This document shows, in pieces, positions 1 through 9,723 of a DNA stretch of 64,000 nucleotides. A program made the translations under genes and the position numbers. Every line of letters begins with the position of its first letter. The stretch's first letter is position 1. Location of the stretch: the NCBI RefSeq assembly GCF_001042485.2, contig NZ_LBMN02000008.1, forward strand, positions 1 through 64,000. The letters are read 5' to 3'. The stretch comes from Bacillus paralicheniformis. Its GTDB lineage: Bacteria; Bacillota; Bacilli; Bacillales; Bacillaceae. The notes below the pieces were generated by a model. The model was not told the DNA's origin, made no database searches, and was given only the letters and a program-made list of their open reading frames with translations.

Positions 1-25
1 AGCCAGGATCAAACTCTCCGATAAA
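1..25 (-). rRNA. 16S ribosomal RNA, 5' end only (partial)
   Basis: The minus strand here reads TTTATCGGAGAGTTTGATCC, the universal 5' end of Bacillus 16S rRNA including the 27F primer site. Only about 25 bases are inside the window; the gene runs off the left edge. It is the first rRNA of an operon transcribed leftward behind tRNA-Arg and tRNA-Gly. Confidence 0.95.
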
Positions 26-100
26 GTAGTTTGACTGACTACGCACATCGCTGTGCGATTTATAAAAAAATGAATTAACAGGTACGTTTTGTCTTGTTTA

Positions 101-114
101 GTTTTCAAAGATCA
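101..114 (-). promoter_or_regulatory. rRNA leader boxA-like antitermination element
   Basis: On the minus strand TGATCTTTGAAAAC lies about 75 bases before the 16S 5' end, where Bacillus rRNA leaders carry boxA-type sequences followed by an A-rich stretch. A short hairpin (GCACA/TGTGC) follows nearer the 16S start. Role in antitermination is inferred from family knowledge. Confidence 0.5.
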
Positions 115-123
115 TTCTAAAAT

Positions 124-197
124 TGGAGCGGGTGATGAGAATCGAACTCACGACATCAGCTTGGAAGGCTGAGGTTTTACCACTAAACTACACCCGC
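124..197 (-). tRNA. tRNA-Gly (anticodon TCC)
   Basis: A 74-nt cloverleaf with acceptor stem GCGGGTG/CACCCGC, T-arm GTTCGATTC and anticodon loop centred on TCC. The 3' CCA is encoded. It lies between tRNA-Arg and 16S and is probably co-transcribed with both. Confidence 0.95.
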
Positions 198-209
198 ATT
201 GCGAATATA

Positions 210-286
210 TGGCGCGCCCGAGAGGAGTCGAACCCCTAACCTTTTGATCCGTAGTCAAACGCTCTATCCAATTGAGCTACGGGCGC
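210..286 (-). tRNA. tRNA-Arg (anticodon ACG)
   Basis: A 77-nt cloverleaf with acceptor stem GCGCCCG/CGGGCGC, anticodon ACG and encoded CCA. It is the first gene after the rRNA promoters. B. subtilis has the same Arg-Gly pair ahead of an rrn operon on this side of the sigB region. Confidence 0.95.
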
Positions 287-305
287 TTCATCAGGCGACT
301 TAACT

Positions 306-334
306 ATAATACTATGAATATCAGTTAAAGTCAA
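306..334 (-). promoter_or_regulatory. sigma-A promoter, proximal rrn/tRNA promoter
   Basis: Minus-strand -35 TTGACT (329-334) and -10 TATTAT (306-311) are separated by exactly 17 bases, about 20 bases upstream of tRNA-Arg. This is the downstream member of a tandem pair typical of rRNA operons. Confidence 0.8.
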
Positions 335-393
335 GAAGTTTTTTTGAAGTTTTTCTACCGAAAGGATGAAGCTTTTTTGTTTCGACTTTATCC

Positions 394-421
394 ATTATAC
401 ACATTTTAAGGTTTTTGTACA
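394..421 (-). promoter_or_regulatory. sigma-A promoter, distal rrn/tRNA promoter
   Basis: Minus-strand -10 TATAAT (394-399) is preceded at 16 bases by TGTACA (416-421), a four-of-six match to the -35 consensus. It sits about 90 bases upstream of the stronger proximal promoter, the usual P1/P2 arrangement. Confidence 0.6.
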
Positions 422-429
422 CCCTTTAA

Positions 430-781
430 ATGATGAATATTATATCGGCATTTCGAAGTTGTAACTTCGTTGTCTTAGCGACGAATAATAATATATCATG
501 CCTTCAATTCATCCGTCAACACTTTTTTCGTTTTTTTATACTTCTAAAAAAATTATGCTTACAGCCATTCATAATAGATGACGTTTTACCTGCCCTTTTC
601 ATCTTATGTGATGTTTTATTGAATGTTCCCTGCTTCATCAAGTTATATACGGAACCGAAGCTGTAAATCGTTAACTTCGACATCACTCTTGCACGATCAT
701 TTAATGAAGCTTTTATTTTACGAACGGCTTTTAAGATATCCTAAAGGCGCCTCCAATAGCCTGCTTTTCCGCACCGTATAC
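430..781. other. intergenic stretch without a supported gene
   Basis: This stretch lies between the rrn promoters and the iolT terminator. Two overlapping open frames on the plus strand (from 430 and 623) have no ribosome binding site and low-complexity Cys/Phe-rich translations, so I do not call them genes. No further promoter or repeat was recognised. Confidence 0.5.
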
Positions 782-824
782 AAAAATACAGGCAGAAATC
801 TTGTTATAGGAAGATTTCCGCCTG
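782..824 (-). terminator. rho-independent terminator of the sugar transporter
   Basis: Arms at 789-803 and 810-824 pair as CAGGC-GAAATCTT with AAGATTTC-GCCTG. On the minus strand the stem is followed by TATTTTTG. It lies 70 bases past the transporter stop codon. Confidence 0.8.
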
Positions 825-893
825 CAAACTTCAAATCCTTCATCTATATTCTCCACCGATGGGACTCGACCTGTATGTCCCTCAACAAAATTG

Positions 894-2315
894 TCATCCG
901 CTGATTTTAGCGCTCGCGTCGCTTGGTGCTTTTTCCGATTTGTAGTTGCGGAAATTATGCTCAAGCTGTTCAAGTGTGAGACCTTTTGTTTCAGGAAGGA
1001 ATTTTTTCACGAATGCAATGGAAAGAAGTCCAAGTCCGACAAAAATGTAGAATGTCGATGACAGTCCAATCGCATCAAGCAATATCGGGAATGAAAATCC
1101 GACAAAGAAATTGACGATCCACAAACAAAACACGGTGACGCCCATCCCTAGACCGCGAACGCGAAGCGGGAATATTTCAGAAAGCATGAGCCATGTTACA
1201 GGAGAAATAGCACCTTGCTGGAATGCAAGAAAGGTTACTGTCAGCGTAAGTACGACATACGGAAGAGCAGCTGAACCTTGAAGGGCGTTTGAGAAGATGC
1301 CGATCAGCAGCAAAGCTGAGGTCGTCCCTATTAAACCGGTCAACAGCATCGGTCTGCGCCCGACCTTCCCTAAAAGCCAAATCCCCACGAATGTCGCCAA
1401 AACTGAAATGACACCGTTTGCAATATTTCCGATAAGTGCAGCTTTTGTTTCAAATCCGGCATTTTTGAGTATTTCTGTACCGTAATACATGATAGAGTTT
1501 ACGCCGGTAATCTGCTGAACGACAGCGATCCCGATTCCGAGAAATACGATTCGGCGCACCCATGGAACAGCCAGATCCTTATAATTCGCTTTTTTCATTT
1601 CAGATTCTTTCATGACCGCAGCTTCGATTTCAGCAACTTCCGAATGCGCCCTTTTTTCCTCGCGGATTCTTTTCAGAACGCCCAGCGCCGCTTCATTTTT
1701 CCCTTTAGAGACAAGCCAGCGCGGACTTTCGGGCATTCTCAGCATACCAAAGAACAAGAACACAGCCGGGACTGCGGCAATGGCCAGCATGTAACGCCAA
1801 ACATGGGAACTATCCCCCATTGTGGTTCCGAGGATGGCATTGAAAGTAAATGCCAAGAGCTGTCCGGAGACAATCATTAATTCATTTTGGGTAACCATTC
1901 GTCCCCTTTTCTCTGAAGGAGACATTTCAGCCAAATAAGTCGGTACCGTAACAGATGCTCCCCCTACAGCAACTCCAAGCAGGAACCGAGAGATGACCAT
2001 AATCGTCACATCAGGCGCAAGCGTACATCCGAGCGTCGAGAAAAAGAAAAGCACAGCTAGAAAAATGATGTTTTTGCGGCGCCCGATATAATCGGAGAGC
2101 CTTCCGCCGAATACCGCCCCCAATGCCGCTCCCAGGAGAAGCGAACTTGCGACCAGCCCTTCTGTAAAGGCAGTCAGGTTCAGCTGATCTCCTTCAGACA
2201 TATAAGGCAAAGCTCCGTTGATCACTCCGGTGTCATATCCGAATAGAAGTCCGCCGAACGTCGAGACTAAAATAACAGTACGCAAAAATGATTTCTGATT
2301 TCCCTGTTCATTCAT
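894..2315 (-). CDS. iolT: myo-inositol/sugar:H+ symporter, IolT-like
   Basis: A 473-residue major-facilitator sugar porter with 12 predicted membrane helices, importing myo-inositol or a related polyol with protons. Family signatures are visible: GRRKN after helix 2, PESPRWLVSKG in the central loop and PETKGLTLEQLE near the end. From memory it is very close to B. subtilis IolT (YdjK). I start at the ATG at 2315 (MNEQGNQKSFLR), preceded by GGGGGA, rather than at an upstream in-frame start at 2360 with no ribosome site. It is a single gene with its own promoter and terminator. A cre-like box in the promoter suggests CcpA-mediated glucose repression. Exact substrate is inferred. Confidence 0.88.
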   Translation of the reverse strand: MNEQGNQKSFLRTVILVSTFGGLLFGYDTGVINGALPYMSEGDQLNLTAFTEGLVASSLLLGAALGAVFGGRLSDYIGRRKNIIFLAVLFFFSTLGCTLAPDVTIMVISRFLLGVAVGGASVTVPTYLAEMSPSEKRGRMVTQNELMIVSGQLLAFTFNAILGTTMGDSSHVWRYMLAIAAVPAVFLFFGMLRMPESPRWLVSKGKNEAALGVLKRIREEKRAHSEVAEIEAAVMKESEMKKANYKDLAVPWVRRIVFLGIGIAVVQQITGVNSIMYYGTEILKNAGFETKAALIGNIANGVISVLATFVGIWLLGKVGRRPMLLTGLIGTTSALLLIGIFSNALQGSAALPYVVLTLTVTFLAFQQGAISPVTWLMLSEIFPLRVRGLGMGVTVFCLWIVNFFVGFSFPILLDAIGLSSTFYIFVGLGLLSIAFVKKFLPETKGLTLEQLEHNFRNYKSEKAPSDASAKISG

Positions 2316-2523
2316 ATTGATTTCCCCCGCCTTTGTTTTTAAAAATTGATTTATTTCCAAAGGTTTTCGAAAACATCCTTAAAAGGAGCTCATTTCTTTT
2401 CCCAAAAGACTCATTCCCAACTTTCGAAAGTTTCGCCAACCACCCCCTTAACAGAAAATTGAAAATTTTATTTTGATGGAAGCCGGAGCTTCCGCACAAC
2501 CAATTGCCTACCACGGAATATTT

Positions 2524-2537
2524 TGGAATCGCTTTCA
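2524..2537. promoter_or_regulatory. second cre-like box in the iolT leader
   Basis: On the minus strand TGAAAGCGATTCCA matches the CcpA box consensus TGWAANCGNTNWCA with one mismatch. It lies about 70 bases downstream of the promoter -10 element, in the leader, where CcpA can block elongation. Function is inferred. Confidence 0.45.
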
Positions 2538-2608
2538 TTTATATGCCGTTTAAATACATTGTTAGATTATAGTTATGTTTTTGGTACATCTTTGTTATGT
2601 CTGATATT

Positions 2609-2637
2609 ATCATAATTTTAAAAGCGCTTTCAGTCAA
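2609..2637 (-). promoter_or_regulatory. iolT sigma-A promoter with embedded cre-like box
   Basis: Minus-strand -35 TTGACT (2632-2637) and -10 TATGAT (2609-2614) are 17 bases apart. The spacer holds TGAAAGCGCTTTTA (2619-2632), one mismatch from the CcpA cre consensus and nearly palindromic. Binding there would occlude RNA polymerase. Confidence 0.7.
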
Positions 2638-2825
2638 CATAAATTTCAGAAAATTTATCTTTTTTTCATTTTAAAAAGCCTAATTAAGGGCGTTATGATA
2701 GGAATTTCATCCAACTCACATAATTCCATTTCTTTTTTTATTATTTATCAGCATTTTTTCACTATTGTCATTTCATAGTGATCTTTTTGTCACTTTTTTG
2801 TGATGTGTAGAATTTTAGTCCCAAT

Positions 2826-2861
2826 AAAAAAATACCAAGGGGCTTTCCCTCAGTATTTTTT
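2826..2861 (-). terminator. terminator downstream of the sortase gene
   Basis: Stem AATAC...GGG / CCC...GTATT with A and T runs on both sides, 25 bases beyond the sortase stop. The stem resembles the AATACCAAGGG type seen at five other places in the window. Confidence 0.8.
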
Positions 2862-2884
2862 CCTGCCTGCAGCGGACATTTCAA

Positions 2885-3517
2885 TTATCTGTGAACAGCA
2901 ACATGAATCAGCTTTCCTTTAACCGCAAGGCGCCCTTCGGTTCTCACGGCTTTGTCACATGTCATCAGCGTAATTTCTTTTTCTTTCGTCTCTTGAATCA
3001 CATCTGTGTCCGTTTCAGAAATGAATTGTTTGGATGTCACAGTGTATATATAGTCTTTTTTAAAGTCTGTGATTTTAACGGTGTCCCCTTTTTTAATGTG
3101 GATAAGAGGGCCGAATAAGAGGTTCTCCCGCTTCATATGATGTCCGGCCAACGGGTAGTTGCCCTCGCCCATTTTCTGATCGGGACGCATTGTTGTCGCT
3201 CCGTAGAGAAGATTTTGATTGGTTGTGCCTTTCAATATCGGCAGCTTGATATTGACGCTGCTTATGGTGATCCGGCCGATGACCGCTTTCGATTCACGAT
3301 CGAGGCCGGCTTTTACTGCTTCCATAAAAGAAGGCGGCTGAATCGCTTCAAAATCAAATGACGCCTTTTGCGTATTGTTTTGTTCCGCCTGTTCAGCAGT
3401 CAATTCAAAACTTTTATTCTTGCTGAGATTGATGATGATGCTTTCTTTAATAAAAGGAGACAAGACGAATAGTATACCTGATATGACAAGTACGGCAACG
3501 ATCATTTTTTTATACAT
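2885..3517 (-). CDS. class A-like sortase (transpeptidase)
   Basis: A 210-residue membrane-anchored cysteine transpeptidase that cleaves LPXTG proteins and links them to peptidoglycan. Residues 5-25 form an N-terminal membrane anchor. Catalytic residues are visible: His126 in LAGHHM, Cys187 in TLMTC and Arg196 in EGRLAV. It lies directly downstream of the LPKTG adhesin on the same strand, which is its likely substrate. A terminator between them may reduce sortase relative to adhesin. AAAGGA precedes the ATG by about nine bases. The gene is accessory; I do not recognise a specific named orthologue. Confidence 0.88.
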   Translation of the reverse strand: MYKKMIVAVLVISGILFVLSPFIKESIIINLSKNKSFELTAEQAEQNNTQKASFDFEAIQPPSFMEAVKAGLDRESKAVIGRITISSVNIKLPILKGTTNQNLLYGATTMRPDQKMGEGNYPLAGHHMKRENLLFGPLIHIKKGDTVKITDFKKDYIYTVTSKQFISETDTDVIQETKEKEITLMTCDKAVRTEGRLAVKGKLIHVAVHR

Positions 3518-3565
3518 GTCCCACAGTCCTTTCTAACCTTTATGTCAATTGAACGAATGCCGTTT

Positions 3566-3602
3566 TTCAAAAAAGCACCTGACCGGTTTCATGATCAGGT
3601 GC
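3566..3602 (-). terminator. terminator or attenuator between adhesin and sortase
   Basis: GCACCTGA (3575-3582) pairs with TCAGGTGC (3595-3602). On the minus strand it is followed by TTTTTTG. It sits between the adhesin stop (3616) and the sortase start (3517), so sortase is reached by read-through or by a promoter not identified here. Confidence 0.8.
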
Positions 3603-3615
3603 ATAAATGATTCGT

Positions 3616-6600
3616 TTACGCCTTTCTTTGTTTCTTTCTTGTGTAGAAAGCGAAGACTCCTCCAGACAGAATCAGCAGGATGCCGATCATGATCGGAATG
3701 ATGCTGTCTCTATCACCGGTTTTCGGAAGCGTATCTTTCAAATGACCTTTAGGATCTCCGTTCGAATTTCGGTCCGGTGTGCCTTTGTTATCTGTTTTAG
3801 GGTCTCCCGAATTCGGGTTCGATGTGCCTTTGTCAACAGCCGGCGTTTTCAGCTTTTCATTGGATGCTGTGATCTCGACCGGTTTTGACTGTCCTTTTTT
3901 AATTTCAAAAGGAATCGGCGTTTCATCCAACTTATAACCGTCAGGCGCCTTCGTTTCGACAAATTGATAGCGCCCAGGTGCCAAACCTTCCGCAATAAAT
4001 TGACCGTTTTGATCTGTAGTCCAGACTGCCGGCAGCTTTTTCCCGTTGCCTGCGGCTTTAACAGGCTTTCCATCGGCATCGAGCAGCTTGAATTCTGCTC
4101 CTTTCAACACAGCTTTTTTATCGTTGCGGTCCACTTTCGTCAGTTTCGCATCGCCCGGTGTCAATTGATTCTCTGCAGTCATTTCAATTGGCTTTGTATC
4201 AGTATTTTTGACTGTGAACGATATTGGCGTCTTATCCAATTGATAATGCTTAGGCGCTTTTGTTTCGACAAATTGGTAGTTACCGGGCTTAAGACCGTAC
4301 ACTGTGATCCGGCCGTCTGCGTCTGTTGCCAAACCGGTTTTCAGCACCTTGCCGGTTTCATCTGTCAAATCGAACTGCGCTCCCTGAAGTCCGGCGCTCT
4401 TGTCATCCTGGCCGACTTTTGTGAGCACAACGCTGTTTTTCTTGTTGAGAGCCGTCAGTTTAACCTGTTTCGGCTCACCTTCGTGTTTCCCGGTAATGGA
4501 AAATGGGATCGGATCTGTTGACAGCAGGTAACCGTCAGGCGCATGTTTTTCAACAAATTGATAGCTTCCCGGCGCCAAATCGCCAGCCTCGATTTTGCCG
4601 CCTTCTTTAGAGATCAAATCATCTTTGACCGTTTTGCCTTCGCTGTCAATGATTTTAAACACGGCTCCTTCTAATCCATTGCCGTCTTCATCTTCTTTCT
4701 GCAAATAAACCGAACCTTTGTAGTTGATGGCTTTACCCGCATCTACATGGGCAGGTTTTCCTTCAGCGGCATCCGGGATGACAAACTCTATTTTCCCGCT
4801 GTTCAATACAAAGCCATCAGGCGCTTTCGTTTCTACGAAAGCATAGCGCCCAGGCGCCAGGCCTGAAGCCGTAACAGTTCCATTTCGATCTGAGACCAGT
4901 TCCTCCTGTACGGTATTCCCGTTTTGATCTGCGATCTTAAAAACGGCTCCTTCAAGCTTGTGGCCTCCCGCATCTTCTTTTGTTAAATGAACCGAGCCTT
5001 TATAATTAACAGCGGCGCCTGCATCAACCGGCTCCGGTTTCCCTTCAGCTGAGCCCGGGATGGTGAATTCTATTTGATCGTTGTTTAACATAAAGCCCTC
5101 GGGCGCCTTCGTTTCCACGAAAGCATAGCGCCCAGGCGCCAGGCCTGAAACTGCGATTTTTCCGTCTTCATCGGAAGTGAGCTTTTCATGAACGGTGTTG
5201 CCTTCATGATCAACGATCTTAAATTCAGCGCCCTTCAGCGTACGGCCTTCCGCATCCTCTTTTGTCAAATAAACCGAACCTTTATAGTTGACGGCTTTGC
5301 CTGCGTCCACGGATTCCGGTTTTTCTTTTGCCGATTCAGATATGGTAAACTCGATTGCCTTGCTGTTTATCACAAAGCCCTCGGGCGCTTTGGTTTCAAC
5401 AAAGGCATAGCGGCCAGGCGCAAGACCAGATACCGCGATTTTCCCGTCTTGATCTGAGGTGAGCTTTTCATGAACGGTGTTGCCTTCATGATCAATGAGC
5501 TTGAATTCAGCCCCCTCTACTTGACGGCCTTCTGCATCTTCTTTCGTTAAATGTGCTCTGCCTTTATAGTTGATCAATGTTCCTAAATCAACGTCAGGTA
5601 CTTGATTCTTATCATTCGTTTTGACGGAGAAGCTGATTTCTTTTGTATTTAAGAGATATCCTTCTGGAGCTTTCGTTTCCAGCAAACGATAATTGCCGGG
5701 CGGTAAACCGTTGATTTCTACTTTTCCGTTTTCATTGCTCTTAATACTCGTACGTATTGTTGTAAAGGTGCCATCGCCGGATTTTTTCTCCAGCTTGAAC
5801 ACGGCTCCTTCCAAAGGATTCTTTTGTTCGTCTTGTTTGATAAGCGTCACCTTATTCTTTTCATTCACGACTTTGTGAAGCGCTCCGGCACTGGAAGAGC
5901 TGCTGTTAATCTCAACGGAGACCCCGTCTGCATAAGCGTCGCTGATCGTATATCCGTCAGGCGGCTTGATTTCTTTTAAAATGTAAGTCCCGTAGCGGAT
6001 ATTACCGAATGTCAGCTTGCCGTCGTCGTCAGTCGTTCCTGTCCGCAGAAGCCGCTCATTATCTTTTGTCCGCAATTGAAAATCTGCTCCGGAAAGCGGT
6101 GTGCCGCCTTCCCCCGTTTTAAGGATTGTCAGGCTGCCTCTTTCACCTGAGCCTGAACCGCCGCCGCTTGAAACGGCAACAAAGACCGAGCTGTTGTTTT
6201 CCTGGGTTTGTTCCTGAACATTCGTTCCCGAAATCGACACTTTGTTGTGAACATGACCGCTCGTGCCGGCAATATTGATTAATGATTGGTATTGAATCAC
6301 ATAGGCGCGGTCGATTTTTTTGTAATCACCTGTAAATTTCAGGACAAATGATTGTTCACCGGTTGCATTGTCGGTCTTGATGTCCAGTGTATAGTCTTCG
6401 CCTTTTTGAAGCTGAACATCATCCGGGACAAGATTTCCTCCGCTGTCTTTGACTGCACCTTTTTCATCGTATTTAGCCTGATAAACTTTAAAAGAATCTT
6501 CAGCTAAAATTTGGTTGGTATCCGGAGTATCGGTGACTTTTACATCCTCCAATACCGACTGGCTCGCATTGACATTAATACTCCAATCGACATAACCTCC

Positions 6601-9528
6601 GTTTTGTTTGCCTCCTTTGAAAACGAGGCTTCCTCCATCGGCGACCGAAACGGATGCCGTCAACTCACGCTCTGAATATCCGGCATTATAGTACGTCGCC
6701 TTGTTGGTGTAAGGGTCACGCTTAATGACCTGCCCTTTAAGCGAAGTTTTAAATACAATAAGATACGGGACGGAATCGTCCGTTTTCAAATGGACAGTCA
6801 GCGTTTGTTTATTGTCAGCCGACGGCTCCTCCACATCATATTGTGAAGCGGGCAGGATGTCTCCTTCTGTGATGGAACCGTCTTTATTGACTGCATAGCT
6901 CTTGACGACCACTGAACCTTTAACAAATTGCTGGTCATCTGCTAAAGCATCTTTAATATAAGGATTCTTTGACGGCTCACCATTATAGTTGATCCCGATT
7001 TTCCACGTGATTTCTTTTGAAACCGCGTTATATGAGCCGTTTTTGAAACCGTTGTGGGATGTCTGGCGATTCGGTGTAAAACTGCTCGTTTCCTTATTTT
7101 TGCGTTCAGTGCTGCTGTGATCAGTCCAGGTTGATTCAGCCGTGTTTTTGACATTTTCGTTTGAAAAGTCGGCATTCATATTCGTCGTATAAGTGATCTT
7201 AAATTGGCTGTTTGTTGTTGCATAATCTCCGATGAGTTCCAGAAGAAAACCTTCATGATCCGGTTTTATTGTCAATGTATAGTCTTTGCCTTCTTGAAGC
7301 GTTTTGTTATTCGTCACATCCTGAAGACGGAATGATCCGTCGAGGAGCGCGAGCCCGCCGCTTTCGAAATTATCATCCAACTTCCAATTGTTCATCGTGT
7401 AGTTGTTTTTGTTGATTGCGATCGTCCAATCGACCGTTTTATTCTTGTAATCAATGTTTGAATAGCCTTTTATCAAATTCTGTTGAATGGCTGTACCTGA
7501 AGCTTTCTTTGATTCCCCTGTTCCAGTCACTGCGGTGTTCGTATACGTTGTCGATTTATCGATGATCACTCCGCTGTTGACCTCGGTTTGATATGTGATT
7601 TTGTAAGCTCCGGTAACATTTTGGTTAAATTTGATTTCAAACCCGCTTCCATTATCGGAGAGCGTATAGTCTTTGCCTTCCGTTAGAGACGTTCCCGCCT
7701 GTTCACTTCCGTTCTGATTGAAGGTAATCGGAATCACCTTCAAGGAATCTGAAACAAGCTGCAAATCAGCGGAACCAAACGAGTCTGTTATACTCGCCTT
7801 GGATTCGTCAATCTTCTTCTCACCATAGTTATATAAAATCGTCCAGCTGAAAGTCTGTGAATCGCTTTTATAACCTGTCGACGATTTTTCGATCATTTTC
7901 CCGTATTTGGCTGTGACAGAGGCCTCTGCAGAAGCCGGTTCCAGATTGTCTCCGCCGAATGTCGCCTCGTTCGTAAATGCAGCATTTCCGCCTTCGTCCG
8001 GCTTTGCGGAGTCATCGATGTCCGTCACATAGATCAGGCGATAAGCCGAATCTATCTCACCATCAAATGTGACATTCCCATTTGCGTCTACAGTGTAGCC
8101 TGAAAGAACTTCATCTCCCTGGCTGACTGAACCATCTATGTTGACATCGAGTTGATAAACTTTGACAGAACGATAGATCAGCCCCTCCGGAAAGTTCTCG
8201 GTCAACTTGGCATTTTTGACTTGATCCAATTTTTTGTTGAGGTCGACTGTCCATGTGACTTGCCCCGGATTGATGCCTTTATCAAAAATTCCTGATTTAT
8301 CGATGGTTTTGCTTACGTTTGGTTTAAAATAAACCGTTACCTCCGGAGTGTCTGATTTCACCGGGAAGGGAATCTTTTGAGTCGTCGATCCTTTTATTTT
8401 TTGCGCGTTGAACTGCGTATTGACAAATAACGTCCCTTTGACCTTCGAATCTGTTTTCACTTCACCATTAAACGTCATCACAACATGGCCTTTTGTATCA
8501 ATTGAAAAATAGCCGTACGTGATACCGCCTGAGCTTAATGGCTGATTCGTAATATCGTTGTACATAATGAAAGCTTCAGGCAGATCAAATTCGTAGCGAT
8601 CGCCGTCATTTATCGTCTTTCCTAGCTCATCCGGGATGTCCCAAGTGATTGAAATTTTTGCCGGAGAATTCGTGTCGGCCCGGTTGCTTTTGTCATAAGG
8701 CTTTCCGTGTTCATCTGTCAGCGTCACGCCGGTTAAAATATTTTGGGTGATTTGATTACCTCCGGACGCAAGGCTCCCGGCTGCCGCTAGTCTTGAAGAT
8801 GCTGGCGGTTTTGAATCGCTGCTCTCAGTGTCAGCAGCTTTTGTCTTCGTTTCCTCTTCGTCCCGCTCCCCTGAAGATTTTGATTGATCGTCAGCTGCTG
8901 CCTGATCATCCTCAGATGACGGAGAATCGTTTTTCGCCGTTTCAGAACCGGAGCCTGTATTCACAGGTATGATCACTTGCTGCGTCTTGCCTGCTCCGAG
9001 TTGAAAGAGAGCGGTGACCGTTTTTGTACCGCTTTTCACAGCAGCGGCAAACTTTGCTTCCAGAGTGATGGACCCTTTTGCCTCTGCAGTGCTGTTCAAG
9101 GTTACGGTCAAAATGTTGCTGTCCGCTTTCACCTCATAGCTGCCGATGATCTGCTGATCTGCCGATTTCACATCTCCCTTGGCATCCTGAGCGAATTCGA
9201 AGCTTTTAGGCACCTCTACAGTGAAGCTTTTTTCGGTGCCGGCTTCTTCATCGTTTTTTAACGCCCACTCGTATGTGAGTGTCACTTTGTCACCCGGTTT
9301 TAATGCCGGGTCGTCTCCCTTTGACCCGTCAACCGTTTGATCTTCGCTGTTTTTGATTGTCACTGAATCAAAAAACACGCTGCTCCCTGTTGATGTGCCG
9401 GCAGCCACTGCCGTCAGCGTAAAGCCGACAACTTGACTGAAGATCAAATACAATGCCAGGCAAGTGATCAAAAATGGTTTCAGCCCTCTTTTTTTGCTGA
9501 GGCTGAACGAATATTTTTTCGATCTCAA
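3616..9528 (-). CDS. giant LPXTG surface adhesin with eight CnaB-like repeats
   Basis: A 1970-residue wall-anchored protein. Residues 1-42 are a signal peptide with a basic start and hydrophobic core. An acidic Ser/Asp/Glu linker follows (about 195-250). Collagen-adhesin-like beta modules fill about 260-1120. Eight CnaB/SpaA-type domains then follow (about 1133-1890), each ending in a motif like GRYAFVETKAPEGF. The C-terminus has a Pro/Gly/Asn spacer, LPKTG (about residue 1930), a hydrophobic helix and RKKQRKA. CnaB domains often form isopeptide bonds. Translation starts at TTG (9526-9528) behind AGGGGAGG. It lies beside a sortase and a two-component pair. The ligand is unknown. Confidence 0.9.
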   Translation of the reverse strand: MRSKKYSFSLSKKRGLKPFLITCLALYLIFSQVVGFTLTAVAAGTSTGSSVFFDSVTIKNSEDQTVDGSKGDDPALKPGDKVTLTYEWALKNDEEAGTEKSFTVEVPKSFEFAQDAKGDVKSADQQIIGSYEVKADSNILTVTLNSTAEAKGSITLEAKFAAAVKSGTKTVTALFQLGAGKTQQVIIPVNTGSGSETAKNDSPSSEDDQAAADDQSKSSGERDEEETKTKAADTESSDSKPPASSRLAAAGSLASGGNQITQNILTGVTLTDEHGKPYDKSNRADTNSPAKISITWDIPDELGKTINDGDRYEFDLPEAFIMYNDITNQPLSSGGITYGYFSIDTKGHVVMTFNGEVKTDSKVKGTLFVNTQFNAQKIKGSTTQKIPFPVKSDTPEVTVYFKPNVSKTIDKSGIFDKGINPGQVTWTVDLNKKLDQVKNAKLTENFPEGLIYRSVKVYQLDVNIDGSVSQGDEVLSGYTVDANGNVTFDGEIDSAYRLIYVTDIDDSAKPDEGGNAAFTNEATFGGDNLEPASAEASVTAKYGKMIEKSSTGYKSDSQTFSWTILYNYGEKKIDESKASITDSFGSADLQLVSDSLKVIPITFNQNGSEQAGTSLTEGKDYTLSDNGSGFEIKFNQNVTGAYKITYQTEVNSGVIIDKSTTYTNTAVTGTGESKKASGTAIQQNLIKGYSNIDYKNKTVDWTIAINKNNYTMNNWKLDDNFESGGLALLDGSFRLQDVTNNKTLQEGKDYTLTIKPDHEGFLLELIGDYATTNSQFKITYTTNMNADFSNENVKNTAESTWTDHSSTERKNKETSSFTPNRQTSHNGFKNGSYNAVSKEITWKIGINYNGEPSKNPYIKDALADDQQFVKGSVVVKSYAVNKDGSITEGDILPASQYDVEEPSADNKQTLTVHLKTDDSVPYLIVFKTSLKGQVIKRDPYTNKATYYNAGYSERELTASVSVADGGSLVFKGGKQNGGYVDWSINVNASQSVLEDVKVTDTPDTNQILAEDSFKVYQAKYDEKGAVKDSGGNLVPDDVQLQKGEDYTLDIKTDNATGEQSFVLKFTGDYKKIDRAYVIQYQSLINIAGTSGHVHNKVSISGTNVQEQTQENNSSVFVAVSSGGGSGSGERGSLTILKTGEGGTPLSGADFQLRTKDNERLLRTGTTDDDGKLTFGNIRYGTYILKEIKPPDGYTISDAYADGVSVEINSSSSSAGALHKVVNEKNKVTLIKQDEQKNPLEGAVFKLEKKSGDGTFTTIRTSIKSNENGKVEINGLPPGNYRLLETKAPEGYLLNTKEISFSVKTNDKNQVPDVDLGTLINYKGRAHLTKEDAEGRQVEGAEFKLIDHEGNTVHEKLTSDQDGKIAVSGLAPGRYAFVETKAPEGFVINSKAIEFTISESAKEKPESVDAGKAVNYKGSVYLTKEDAEGRTLKGAEFKIVDHEGNTVHEKLTSDEDGKIAVSGLAPGRYAFVETKAPEGFMLNNDQIEFTIPGSAEGKPEPVDAGAAVNYKGSVHLTKEDAGGHKLEGAVFKIADQNGNTVQEELVSDRNGTVTASGLAPGRYAFVETKAPDGFVLNSGKIEFVIPDAAEGKPAHVDAGKAINYKGSVYLQKEDEDGNGLEGAVFKIIDSEGKTVKDDLISKEGGKIEAGDLAPGSYQFVEKHAPDGYLLSTDPIPFSITGKHEGEPKQVKLTALNKKNSVVLTKVGQDDKSAGLQGAQFDLTDETGKVLKTGLATDADGRITVYGLKPGNYQFVETKAPKHYQLDKTPISFTVKNTDTKPIEMTAENQLTPGDAKLTKVDRNDKKAVLKGAEFKLLDADGKPVKAAGNGKKLPAVWTTDQNGQFIAEGLAPGRYQFVETKAPDGYKLDETPIPFEIKKGQSKPVEITASNEKLKTPAVDKGTSNPNSGDPKTDNKGTPDRNSNGDPKGHLKDTLPKTGDRDSIIPIMIGILLILSGGVFAFYTRKKQRKA

Positions 9529-9723
9529 ATTGTGATTCCTCCCCTTTTATCATGTTTTTGTGTACGGATCGATTGAGCCTGGAAAATGAATCCCTGAAAA
9601 TACTTTTCTATTTGAAGAATGACAGGCTTTTAAATTCGCTGCTGTATGTTTAGCGGCGGTAATCAAGATATCGCGGCTATGAATTTTGCTTTATGTCAGC
9701 TGAGATCATCCGAACCAAACTAC

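Noticed and set aside
430..904. Two overlapping plus-strand open frames of 78 and 93 codons
   Set aside because: No ribosome site, odd composition, and the second runs through the iolT terminator hairpin.
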